A stretch of DNA of 64,000 bases from Hirsutella rhossiliensis (Eukaryota; Ascomycota; Sordariomycetes; Hypocreales; Ophiocordycipitaceae): positions 1,736,001 through 1,800,000 of the forward strand of contig NW_025408674.1 in NCBI RefSeq assembly GCF_020360975.1, given 5' to 3'. Below, piece by piece: positions 11,628 through 23,269 of the stretch. The position numbers and the translations under genes were made by a program. The notes under the pieces are model-generated. The model had not been told where the DNA came from. It did no database searches and saw nothing but the letters and a program-made list of their open reading frames with translations. Numbering within the stretch: the stretch's first letter is position 1; each line of letters starts with the position of its first letter.

Positions 11628-13672
11628 ATTATAATAACTAATAGCCTAGTAATTTATAGGCTAGGTAGCTGTTTTATTATTTAATCTTCTATTTCTTTAA
11701 GGAATCCTTATCCCGATCTAGAAGGTCTACTTAAAAACCTCCTCTTTTTACCCCTTATTACTAATTTTAATAAAGAGGTTCGATTTCGACTAGTTCCTTA
11801 ATTTTTTAACTAATAGACTAAACGGTCTATTAAGGGATTAGTTAGTCCGGACGGACTAACGGGGCCGGGGCCGGGCCCGGAGTAAGATATAAAGCTAGGG
11901 CTAGGACTAAGGCAGCCGTTAAAAACAAGGTTAATTCTCTCTTAGGAGGTAGAGCTAAAGGAGCAATAAATATAGTAGTAGTAGCGGGGGCCGTAGTAAC
12001 TAAGGCTATAATAGCTATAAGGGTAGTAGGTCGAGCCGTCTAGGTTAAGTGCTAGCTATAAAGGAATAAGACTACTTACTATTATACTTTAATAGCCTCT
12101 TTATTTAGTTCCTAGCTAGCTTCTTAAAAGATAGTTAAGTAACCGTTACTAATAAGCTTTATTAATAGAGATATATCCTATAGCTACTAGCTAGAAAGAG
12201 CTTTTATAAGGAAGTATTAGTTAGCTTCCTTAAGGATTTCTTCTTACTTAGCTAGCTATAAAGAAGCTAGTAAGTTCCTAGTAGAAAAAGCTCTTAGGTA
12301 GGCTATATAGGTCTTCTTAATATAGTTAGTTATATAGCTCCTTAAGGGAGCTATTAAGGTCTTAAGCTTTAAAAGCTACTACTTAAGAGTTTCTTTCTTT
12401 TAAAGAGAGATTAGCTTTATAGTACTAATAGATTTTATTATCGCTATATATATAGTAGTTAGTAGCTTTATCTTATAAAGGTACTCCTTTTAGTAACTCT
12501 TATAGTCGCTTAAGGTAGTAGAAAAAGCTCTTTACTATATAGAGGTTAGCTTAGAGAAGAAGGAAGCTCCCTCTATAAATTCCGTTGCCCTAAGATAAAG
12601 AAGGGGCTTAAGAGGGTCCTACTTATTAAAGAAGACTAAATTATAAATAGTTTTATTTATACGAGCTTATAGCTCTTTTACCTACTTATCTTAATCTTAG
12701 GGCTCTATAAGAATCGTCCTATAAACTATAGGGATAGTAAAGGAGTCGGTTTTTATTATTATTATAAGGAAGGGTAGGAAAGTTAAGTAAAAATCGGCTT
12801 TTTTAATAAGAGGGGTAAAAGGAAGCTATAAAGGATATAAGAAAGGTACCTTTTATAGTAGCCGGAAAGTATAAGAATTCTATTCCTCCTAGGCTTATAA
12901 CTCTTATAAAGAGAGATATAAGAAGTATATAAAAAATATATAAAGGTAAAATTAAAAGCAAGGGGTTAGATAGGTAAGGTAAAGAGATTTAATTTTTATA
13001 GGAGTAGTAATAAAAGTAAGGGAGTAATTATTATATTACCTTAATTATCTTTCTTTCTTTTATTTAAACGCCCTTTTTTATACCTATTTAGTATCTTAAT
13101 TAATAAAGAAGATCCTACTTAAAGAAGCTATTAATATCCTTTTAATTACTAAGCTTTTTACTAGTTTTTCCCCTTTTTTCTAGCTATTACTAGTATATCT
13201 ATCTTATCTTTTGCTACTTTTATAAGAAGCTACTACTATTTCTACCTTCCTTCTTACCCTTACCCTCCTTTCTATACCTCCTTTTAGCTCCTTCCTTAAA
13301 ACCTATTTTTTAGCTTCCTAGGTCCCTTATACTAAGGGATATCTCTAAAAACTATAAAATTAAGCTATACTTTATAATAGATTTACTATAATAACGATTT
13401 TCCCTTAAATTTATAGCTTAAATAAAGGTAGTAGCGTTAGTTACTATTTCTTAGTAACCTAAATCTTATCTATCTCCTTTTATAATAAGGGGTCCTCCTT
13501 AAAAGACTATTATACTATTTCTTATAGCCTCTTTAAAAAGTTAAATCTTTTAAGCTAGTTTTCCTTAAAGACCTACTAATATTATAATAACCTATAGCTT
13601 AAGGACTTATAAGCTAGGTAGCTATTTTATTTAGTCTTTTATTTCTTTAAGGAATCCTTATCTTAGTCTAGA
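11628..13672 (-). mobile_element. copia family B fragments (internal - LTR - internal), minus strand
   Basis: 11628-12901 matches, reversed, the gag region of the complete copia-B at 49605-50880. 12902-13379 is a copia-B LTR. 13380-13672 matches internal bases about 50780-51075 again. Internal sequence on both sides of one LTR means that either one copia-B inserted into another, or unequal recombination left a shared LTR. The frame is degraded throughout. Copia-A LTRs abut both ends (11627, 13673). Confidence 0.75.
12902..13379 (-). repeat. copia-B LTR
   Basis: Reverse of the 476-bp LTRs at 49129-49604 and 55019-55494, with the same ends (tcttata... and ...tttataata on this strand). Confidence 0.85.
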
Positions 13673-14618
13673 TCTTAAGGTATATAAGGGATAGCGGAAT
13701 TTTAGGAAATTAAGGAATTATATAAGACTATATAATAAAGGGGAAAGAGGAGTATAAAGTAGGACTTTTAACGGAATTTATTAGTAGTATATTAGTATAT
13801 AGAAGTATTATAAAAAGGATATAGCCGCCTATTAAATATAAGCGATAGCGTTAATTAACGTATATAGTATACGCGATATACCCCTTTAAGGATACTAGGT
13901 TAATTTATCTTAAGATACTTAGATATCCTAGACTATAGAGGGAATTTTTATATAGGTAGGCCCTATACTAAAACCGGGCTTAACTATATTAGTAGGACTT
14001 AAACTATAGGCCTTTAAGTAATACGCGCTAAGCTAAATAAAAGAAGTATATATATAGTTACTAAGAAGTTCTTAGAAGGGTAACCCCTTTACCTAAGCTT
14101 ATAACTATTATAAAAAAGATATAGCCGCTTATTAGATATAAGTAATAGTATTAATTAACGTATATAGTATATATAATAAAAAGAAGTATTAAACTTAATA
14201 ATTCTTTCTTTATTTACTAGCGGATATACTATCTTATATAGATAATTATAGCTAAATAAAAGAACCTTTTAAGACTAGATTTAGGCTATTATATAGCCCT
14301 AAGACTAAGGAATTTAGTAATACCTTAAGTATATTAAGAAGTATCTTAGTTCTATTAATATTTATATTTAAAGGAGGTTAGTTATACTAGTATTCTTAAG
14401 AGGTCTTAGCTAGTATTCTAAGCTAGCTCTATTTCTTTAATTCCTAATTATATAATAACTAGTTACCTATTTAATATATAATAATATATAAAATAATAAG
14501 CGATTCTTACTCTATAATATAGTATTTTATCTATAATTAATATATTATTTATTAGCTTATATAATTAAGAGAGTATATTATAGCTACTTTATTTATAATA
14601 GGAATACTATTCCTTATA
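13673..14618 (-). repeat. copia-A LTR with a 376-bp nested insertion
   Basis: Reverse-orientation copia-A LTR starting TCTTAAGG and ending TTCCTTATA. Subtracting the insertion at 13806-14181 leaves about 565 bp, the normal LTR length. The next bases (gcctt) match the start of copia-A internal sequence as at 18591, so this was a 3' LTR of a copia-A whose body was then entered by gypsy 3. Confidence 0.8.
13806..14181. mobile_element. TRIM-like small insertion with about 73-bp terminal direct repeats
   Basis: Two direct repeats, starting tattataaaaaggatatagcc at 13806 and its near copy at about 14109, flank about 230 bp without a reading frame. It interrupts a copia-A LTR that is continuous in three other copies. 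The bases agaag occur on both sides (13801-13805, 14182-14186), consistent with a 5-bp target duplication. The layout resembles a terminal-repeat retrotransposon in miniature. A tandem rearrangement is the alternative. Confidence 0.45.
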
Positions 14619-15079
14619 GCCTTTATTATAGGGTAGGTAGAGGGTTATACTATAAGTACCTTTTATTATATTATAATAATAAGCTATATAGGATCTAACT
14701 ATACGCCGCGCTTACCGCTATTAAATATATATTTATATATATAGCTTACCTTACCTTATAATACTATTAGCTAAGGTTATAGCTAATACCTAGACCTATA
14801 CTAAGGGTAAATACCCTTATATAAGGTCCTTACCCCTCTCTTTAAAGGCGGTCCCTTATAATATTAATCCTATACCTTAGCACGCGGCTAAGAGGTAAAT
14901 AACCTATTAGTACGCTCTTATTACTCTTTCCTCTTAACTATACTATTATTATTATTATTAGTAATAGTAGCTATAACTATAACTATAAGTCTCCTAGCGC
15001 CTAGCTATACGCTGCCGCCTATATATAAGCTAACCTATACCCCTATTAGTTATTTAAATAATTTAATATATCCTCCCTT

Positions 15080-15720
15080 ACCTTATCTTACTTCTCCGCC
15101 GAGATCGATAACTTCGTTAATCGCGCCCTCGCCTCGCCCGCTACCTTACTTACTGCCCCCGCCGCCTTAGTCGCGCCTACCGCCGCTCCGCGCTACCTAC
15201 TACCTAGCTTCTCGGCCGTTAACTTTACTACCCGCGCCGCCGCCGCCCCCGCTATACTCTCCGCTACTAGCCGCCGTAATAATAACGATAATAACGACGA
15301 TAATAATAAGCGTAGGTCCTCGCTGCCCTCTTCTATAGGCCCCTCCGCCCTTATTCTTATAGGTATTACTAACTCCCTATATTAGTATAAGCGCGCTATA
15401 GCCTAAGGCGCTACCCGCGATTCCCCCTATATATAGTATACTTTATAGTCCCTCCCTTACGCTAACTAAGCTAGCCGCCCTTAAGGTAGCTGCTTTCTAT
15501 ACGCCTAAGCTAGCCGCGCTTATAAGGTTACGCCGCCTATCCTTACTTATACTACTATAGCTTAGAGCGCCGCGGAGCTAGGTAAGGACTAAAATAAGGC
15601 TAAGCGCGCTTTAACCGCTACCGCCGCTGCCTACTATAACTTATAGTTCCTTAAGCACGCCGCCCTTATACCTAAGTATATAAGCTCCCTTTCCTATACT
15701 CTTTATAGCGCTAACTCTCT
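15080..15720 (+). pseudogene. antisense reading frame in gypsy-3 3' region
   Basis: Plus-strand frame opposite to pol. It contains GATRDSPYI, then CFLYA, ASRAYKVTPPILTYTT, and later KRALTATAAAYYNL. The ASRAYK...TPP and KRALTA blocks correspond to the antisense frame of gypsy-2 (8760-9840). Tyr at positions compatible with former Cys suggests CX2C pairs. Stops are TAA/TAG only. Function unknown. Confidence 0.45.
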
Positions 15721-15999
15721 CTCTCTTAAGGGCCACCGTCGCCGCCGCTCTAGCCGCCCCCGCTACCTCTACCGCCGCCGCCTCTACTACTACTAGTACC
15801 GCCGCCGCCGCTACCGCTATCCCTAACGCCGCTACTATCGCCGCTTAGCTAAGTAGCTTAAAAGGCCGGATCCGCGCCCTTAAGGCTAGGGCCGCGCCTT
15901 ATACTAAGGAGGAAGATAAAGAGGAGGATAAAGAGGAGGATAAGAATAACTATTTAGTAGTTAAGACCTTATTAAAGAAGAAGGCCCGCTAAGCTTAGT

Positions 16000-18022
16000 A
16001 TATACGCCCTTAAGCGCGCTTATAAGGGCTAATACGATTTATTTATACTACCGCCGACCTAAGTACGCCTTACTTATTATTTATAGTCGCGGTATTTATA
16101 ATATATACTTATAGCTTATACTAATATAGTAACCGCTATAGGCTTAATACCCCGCCGCTTCCTTAAGGGCGAGGTATAGTCTCCCTTACGTCTTAGGGTA
16201 CTAGCTATTTTACCGTTAAGAGGGTAGCGTCTCTTACTAGGCTATTATTTCCTTTTACTAGCCTATAAAGGGCCTCGAACTTATTTAAAGCTATCGCGCC
16301 CTCGAACTTAAAAGCTAGCTCCTATATTAGGTCCTAGTAGCCGCGCTACTTAACGAGGACTTTATACTTCCTACCGCGGCTTATATTCTTTTAATAGGCT
16401 ACTTATAACTCTTTTACTAAGAACTCCTCCTCCCTTTTAATGAGGATAGTAGCTAGTTAAGGATCCGCTATCTCTTAGCCTAGTAAAGGGTTTATAGCGG
16501 TACGATAAAAGAGGTCGACGTTAATTATACTATAAATACTAAAGGGCAGCCCCTCTAGCTCTATAGTCTATAAACTTAGTACCCTCTTTACTATATACTT
16601 AGCGTATAGCTAGTTAAGCTTCTTTTTTAGCCTTATTAACTTATAGTTATAGAGGTCTAGCTAGACCTTATCCCTTACCGCGAACCTATTTATAGGATCC
16701 TATAACTTATTAGCTTACTACTCTTAGTCTTAAGTAGTAAACGTTATTAAAGATTAATAGAATTCCGTAACTTATTATAGCTTCTATATAAAGGTAGACG
16801 CCCTACCTTCTAGGGAGCTAGCTAGGTAGCGCTTTACGCTTATATTTATAGTAATAGGCTACGCCGATAGCGGTTTAAACTTATATAGCGCGAGGAAGGG
16901 GGATATATTAATAGATAAGTTTAACCTAGCGTTAAGCGCTATCTAGGCTATAAGAAGCTACTTATCTTAGTCCGCTTAGTTATAGGCTATTACCCTTTAA
17001 AGGTAAGCTTAAACTTCTTAGTTAAGGCGTTTAGGCCCCTTATTAGTCTATAAGTAGTAAGCTATACTTAGTAACTAAGTAACTTAAAGTAGCTTATAGA
17101 GGTACTATTAAAAGCGGCCGGTTTAATTAATACCCTTATTACTAGTAATTAAGGCTAGCTATTAATAAAAGCGGGCGTAGTACTAAAGGAAGCGCTTAAT
17201 ATAGGCTTCCGCTTTTATAGATAGTATTAGCTTTAGTACTACTTCCTTACTTAAACGGTCCTTAATTACCTAGAGATTATAGTTACTACCTACTATAAAG
17301 GGGAGGTCTATAATAAAGTCTATCTATATATATATATAAAACCGGTCGGGGACTAGTAGTACCTTTAATAGCCCCTTTTTAAGCGCTTACTAGATCTTTA
17401 AGCGGCTATAAATATTATAGTTATAAAGGAAATAATAGATATATAGTACTATAAGCGGCTAGTAAAAGTCCCGGCTAATCGCTACTAGCGTGCCCTCGCG
17501 GCTAAGATAGCCGATTATACTTAAGTTATAGATTATCTATATAATCCGCCCTCTTAACCTATCCCGCTCCTTAACTTCTAAGAGGGCCGCCCTAGCTATA
17601 GCCTCCGTTATCTCCGGCGCGCCTAGGACCTATAGCTTGCCCTTATAGCAAAGGTAGCTATAGGGGTTAATATAGTAGTCGCCTACTTAGACTTTTAACC
17701 TAAGGCCGCGGTTAAGTAAGCGCGCCCCCGCCTCTATAGCGCGGCGTATACTTATATATATACTATCTTATACCGCTAGCTAGTCTTATAGGTATTAAAG
17801 CTCCTTATCTTAGAAGATACGCCGAGGGATATCGGGCGTACCCTTAGGGGGGGCTAGGACCCTAGCCGCTCTTAAGGGGTTACCCTCTACCCTTAATAGA
17901 GTAGGGCTAAGGTAAGTCTAAAGCGCCTTATCTAAGATTATCTATATATCTTATATATTAAGGTCTATAAAAGTAAGCCGGTCTTACTCTCTTTATAAGA
18001 GGGCGTTTAGGACTATAGCCTC
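16000..18022 (-). pseudogene. gypsy-3 pol remnant: RNase H end, integrase, chromodomain-like tail
   Basis: Minus-strand frame starts at 18022 with EAIVLNAL, equivalent to the RNase H/integrase linker of gypsy-2 (AVLNALS). The integrase zinc region and SRDFYWPL-like block fall near 17440-17520, and a core start IDFIIDLPFI near 17310. A chromodomain-like stretch with EGAIALNKFEALY lies near 16260-16400. RIP stops throughout. Confidence 0.8.
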
Positions 18023-18590
18023 TCTTAAGGTATATAAGTAAAAGCGGAATTTTAGGAAATTAAGGAATTACGTAAGACTATATAATAGAGGGGAAGAAAG
18101 AGTATAAGGTAGGATTTTTAATAGAATTTATTAGTAATATATTAGTATATAGAAGAGGTATTAAAGTTAATAATTCTCTATCTATCTACTAGCGGATATA
18201 CTGTCTTATATAGATAATTATAGCTAAACGGAAGAACCTTTCGGGACTAGATTTAGGCTGCCGTATAGCCCTAAGACTAGGGAATTCCGTGATACCTCGA
18301 GTAAATCTAGAGGTATCTTAGTTCTACTAATATTCGTGTTTAAAGGAGGTTGGTCGTGCTAGTATTCTTAAGAGGTCTTAGCTAGCATTCTAAGCTAGCT
18401 CTATTCCTTCGATTCCCGATTATACGATAACCGGCAACCCGTTTAATATATAATAATATATAAAATAACGAGCAATTCTTACTTTATAGGATAGGATTTT
18501 ATCTATAATTAATATACTACTTATTAGCTTATATAATTAGGAGAGTATATTATAGCTGCTTTACTTATAGTAGGAATACTATTCCTTATA
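18023..18590 (-). repeat. copia-A 3' LTR (second copy), 568 bp
   Basis: Reverse of 11060-11627 with identical length. It is more heavily RIP-mutated but keeps a semi-preserved middle (about 18230-18440). Gypsy 3 is cut off at its outer edge. Confidence 0.85.
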
Positions 18591-18959
18591 GCCTCCCTTA
18601 AAGAGTAGATTTATATACTCTTTACTAATTTATTTATAGTAGTATATATATAGGGTAAAAACCTAATTTAGGAAAACTATTTATATACCTTAATAGGATA
18701 TATAAAAACCTATTCTTTCTTAGGAAAAAAAATCCTTAGGTATATACTAATAGAAAAACCTATAGTAAGAAAATTCTATAGTTATAATAATTATTTATAG
18801 GATAACCTTATATAAGGTAAAACCTATTATTACTAGGAAAATCTTAATAGATAAAAACCTAGTAAATATTTCTCTAGGAAACCTAAAAAGGAAAAACCTA
18901 GTAAGGGAAAGATATAGAAAGTATAAGAAATATCTAAAAACCCCTTTTAATTGCTTAGG

Positions 18960-21900
18960 AACTTATATTAAGGATAGACCGTCTTTAAATTTATAGAGTA
19001 ATCTAGGTCTTAATTCCTTCGTAAAAATAATAGCTATATTATCTTTTAATTTAATATAGAAAACTTTAATTTCCCCTTCTCTTATACTAGTTCTAGTATA
19101 GTAATAGGCTAATCTTATATACTTAGACCTTTTATAAAATTCCGGATTTTCTACTAATTTAATAGTAGTAGTATTATCCGTTAAAATAGGAGGTATAGTA
19201 TTAAGAATCTTAATAGATAGATCCTTAGTAATATTTTTAAAAGTATATTTAAATAAATAGCTTCTTTATTTACCTCCCTAAGGCTAATATACTACTTCGT
19301 AGGTAGAAGGGCAGGCTTTCTACTTAAAGTAAGCCTAGCTTATTATATTATTATATATATAAACAGTAACCGGAAAAGGATTTTCCGTCCGTTAAATCCG
19401 ACGTATAGCTAGAGTCAGTAAAACCCTTTATATATAGATAGGTAAAAGGGATATTGCAATTATATTTAATCTTTAGGCTAGGGAATTTATTTAAATATTT
19501 CTAAATTATATTTAAAGCCTTAAAATACGTCTAGTCGGGCTTAGCCGCGAATCTAGCATAGGAAATTATAGAATATAAGATATATAGCCTAGTAAATAAA
19601 GCTAAGTATAAGAGAGATCTTATTTCTATCTAAAATTATAATATATCTTCCTTAAAAGGTAATTCCTTTACTTTTATAAGCTTAAAGCCTACTATAGCGG
19701 GTATATTCGAAGTTCCTAAACCTTCTTTATTAAATTCCTTTAATTTGTTTAAGGTATAACTTTCTTAGGATATATATAGCTCTTTAATTTCTCGGTTTAT
19801 TATAATATTTAAACGTAAGAAGTCTTTTATATCTCCTAAGATAGTAAAATCTAGGAATTTAGATAATTCTTTAAATAATCTTTCTTTTATTATAGACTTA
19901 GAGGGCCCTACTATAAGAAAGTCGTCGCCGTAAATTGCTAAGGCTATACTATAGTCCTTATTTATAAATACTCCTTTATCTATTAAAAGAGAAAGAAATC
20001 CGAGATTATTTAGTATAATTTTTAAATAATTATACTAGAGCTTAGGACTTTATTTTAGGCTATATAATACTTTCTTTAGCTTTGCTTTAATTTAACCGGT
20101 TTTATATAGGTCTAGGAATTTAGTTACTTTAATTCCTTTAGCTCTATAAGCTAATCTATATTTTAAATAATATTCTTTAAGAGCGTATTCTTCGTAGCCT
20201 ATAGGAAGATCGATATATACTTCGCTATCTATATCGGTATATATAAAGGCATTTATTATATCTATCTATAAAGCTTTAAATTTATAGATAATAGCTAAAA
20301 TAAGTAGAATTCTAATAGATTTAGGTCTAGCCGTAGTCGAGAAGGTATCTAGGAAATCTAAGCTATAGATCTACTTAAATCCCTATATTATAAAACGGGC
20401 TTTATATTTTATTATATTATTTTAACTATCCTTTTTAATAGTATAGACCTAGCGGCCTCCTATAGCCTCCCTATCCTTAGGGAGGTAGGAAAATTCCTAA
20501 GTTTTATATTTAATTAGCTAGCTAATTTCCTTAATTATAGCTTCTTTCTAAAATACTACTTTAGGGCTATTTATTACTTATTTATAGGTCTTTAGAATTT
20601 TTAGATCTTAATTTTCTATACTAGCTAGACTTAACTCTATAAAATTATAGTTTAAAAATAAATTAACGTTAGGGTATTTAATATAGTTAGAATCGAACCC
20701 TTCTAGCTTCTTAGGTAATTCTACTACTATTTTACTAGTAATAGGAATAGGATCGTTATTTAGAGACTCTTCTTCTATAGAGGGCGTGGGACTTTTATCT
20801 CTAGGTTCTTTAGTAGCTTCCTTTATAGGGATATAGCTTTCTAGCTTATCTTTATTTAGAATAAAATTAAAATCAAAGGTATTATTACTACTAGAAATTT
20901 CTGGATTTTTTATAAATTTATTTTCTAGTATAGTAATATCTCTAGAGATAGTAATCTTTCTCTTAGTAAAATCCTAGATTTTATATATATTTTCTAAATA
21001 GCCTACTATTATTCCCTTAAAAGCTCTATTTTCTAGCTTATCTTTAAGGTCTTTATATTTATAATATATAAGGGTTCTAAAGGTCTTTATTTTATTTAAG
21101 GTCTCGAAGGGTAGTATTATATTATCCCTCTTTTCTATAGGACTTTTAAATCCTATTATAGAATACGGTAATCTATTATATAAATAGGTAGCTATTAAAA
21201 CAGCCTCTCCCTATAGATATTTAAGAAGCTTAGTAGTAAATAAAAGAGCTTATACTTTTTCTAATATAGTACGATTTATTCTTTTTATTCTACTATTAGA
21301 TTCCGGCGTCTTAGGAAGACTAGAATTAAAGGTAATTCCTTCTTTTTCGTAATAGAGCTTTATTTTATATATAAATTCTTTAGTATTATTAGAAAATGCT
21401 TCTCTAATCCTAGTATTTTTAGGGTTATTTTCTACCCTATTTTTAAATTCTAGGAACCTATTTAGAGCTTCCCCCTTTTTTCGAAAAAGGTATATTTCTA
21501 GATATTAAGTTCCTATATCTAAGACAGAAATATAATAGTAATATTTATTATAAGTAGGCACTTTAATTAGCCCCTAAATATTTAATACTATTTTTTCTAA
21601 ATAAGTATAAGACTTATATAAAGGTTATTTATTAACCTTATTCGTTACTTTAGCTTTAATATATATTTCGTATTACCTTATTTTATTTTCCTCTTTTAGA
21701 AGTATTTTTATATCCTTATTATATCTTTTTAATATTTCTAAAATAGCCCTACTATTTATATACCCTAAGTATAAGTACTAAGTATAAAAATCTATATCCT
21801 TTACCTTTAAAGATATAATAAGGATTAATTAGCTTTCTAAAAAAGGTTCTATAGGAATATAATATAATTTATTTCTAAGAAATCCTTTAGTAAGGACCTT

Positions 21901-21990
21901 AGCCTTATTATTTAATAAAAGGACTTTATTTCCTCCTATTAAAGCATAGGTATTATTAAAATACGATTAGGATAGTATATTTACCTTTAA
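18960..21990 (-). pseudogene. copia-A pol remnant: GAG-pre-integrase, integrase, RT, RNase H
   Basis: Minus-strand translation gives, from the 5' side, a GAG-pre-integrase and integrase region (about 21990-20990; RTILEKV, GEAVLIATYLYNRLP) and reverse transcriptase (about 20560-19650). The RT contains WVYTIKKDS-like, DIINAFIYTDID and YGDDFLI. RNase H follows (about 19450-18960; GFTDSSW, DNTTTIKLVENPEF). The RT motif YGDD is intact here, but many TAA/TAG stops abolish the product. The domain order INT-RT-RH is diagnostic for Ty1/copia. Confidence 0.9.
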
Positions 21991-22058
21991 TTTAAGTATA
22001 TAAAAGCAGTCTTAAAGGATATACCTTTTACTATTATATAGGAACTTAAATACTAAGT

Positions 22059-22520
22059 TATAATAACTAGTGTTATTCCTAAGGGATAAACCTACTAAGG
22101 GGTTTATATTAGTAGATATAATAGGGCATGGTCTAAGCAATAATAAGTATATTACGTTAGTAATAAGTCGGAGGTCGTAGACTATAGACTATAACTAAGT
22201 AATTAAAATTAGAGATAGAATCGTAATAAAGATCTATAATAATTATATATTAAAAGCTATTAAGCTATCTATTTAAAGAAGTAAAAGTAGGTAGCTATAT
22301 ATACCTATAAAGACTATCCTTAGATTATAGGCCTAGCTATAATCCCTAATCGTTAGATCGTATAGAGCGTAGTAATCTTATTAATCTTAGATTACTTAGA
22401 TCTTTACGATCCCCTCGATCTTATATCTATTAGATAGTCGTGCTAACTATTTATCCGTTAGACCGTATTACGTACTTAACGCGGTCTACTATTAGCGGCC
22501 TAGTAGCTATAGTCGTAATA
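22059..22520 (-). repeat. gypsy-1B 3' LTR, 462 bp
   Basis: As read on the plus strand it begins tataataactagtg and ends agtcgtaata, RIP forms of the ends of the unmutated solo LTR at 45768. It has an 11-bp insertion (about 22233) relative to its partner. Confidence 0.88.
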
Positions 22521-22613
22521 CGATATCTCCCTTCCTTTTAGTCTTATCTATAAGACCTACTATAGCTACCTTAGCCGCTATATATAAATATACCCTTATT
22601 GCGTCGTATATAA

Positions 22614-23260
22614 GTATATCGTTCCTTATTTCTTTATCCTTTTAGGATATACTACTAATAGTATATCTAGTCGTATACTAAAAAATCGTTCCTAAAAAGC
22701 CTCCGAGCGCGCTACTCTTACTAAATATATTGATTTAAGTAGAGATCCTACTAATATACTATGCACTTAATACTTTAAGGTAAAGAAGACGAATTATCGG
22801 ATAGCCGAAAATTCTTCGCGCTATAATAATTATATTACTAGTAGTTATCCCTATTATAATAGTATTTTAGTAGCCTCTTCTTATAAGTATCTTTTAATTC
22901 TTTTTATATATAGTAGCTAATATATTTCTTTTAGTAACTAAATTATTAGTAGAGTAGCGTAGGCTATATTTTAAAGAGGAGTAAGCTAGGGAAGCCTTAT
23001 TAGAGCTTTAAGTATAGCTTATAAACCTTTAGTCGTAAATATCTATCGCTATTAATCGTTTAGCTTATATCTAAAAGATTTAGAATTATATAAAGGAAAA
23101 GAGTTCTAAGTTATTTCGTTATAGTATCTAAGAAGTAGATACTAAGGATAGCGTTTTACCTATACTTAATACGTATAAGTATTAGGTAGTAAATAATTTA
23201 TAATCGTTAGGCGTTCTTAACGAGGCGAATTAGTCTTTATTTAGTATTAGCGAGGAGTTT
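22614..23260 (+). pseudogene. antisense CX2C reading frame of gypsy-1B
   Basis: Second copy of the frame at 1990-2608, here on the plus strand because pol is on the minus. It reads YIVPYFFILLGYTTNSISS, then KYIDLSRDPTNILCT, VKKTNYRIAENSSRYNNY and further, without frameshift relative to copy A. Shared stops and Cys-to-Tyr changes fit RIP. No function can be assigned. Confidence 0.6.
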
Positions 23261-23269
23261 ATAGATCTT

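Larger units (their letters stand above)
14624..18022 (-). mobile_element. gypsy 3 (relative of gypsy-2), 5'-truncated, minus strand
   Basis: Contains, in minus-strand order, the end of RNase H, integrase, chromodomain-like tail, a GC-rich 3' region and a diverged LTR starting tattatagggtagg at 14624, related to the 186-bp gypsy-2 LTR. The 5' side stops at 18022, where a copia-A LTR begins, so copia-A inserted into or replaced the rest. Similarity to gypsy-2 is clear at protein level but diverged in DNA. Confidence 0.8.
18023..22058 (-). mobile_element. Ty1/copia retrotransposon family A, second copy, 5' part lost
   Basis: A 3' LTR (18023-18590), 3' UTR and pol back into the integrase region. 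Its 5' end is cut at 22058 by the gypsy-1B LTR. No 5' LTR is seen. RIP-degenerate but with long frames still readable. Confidence 0.88.
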
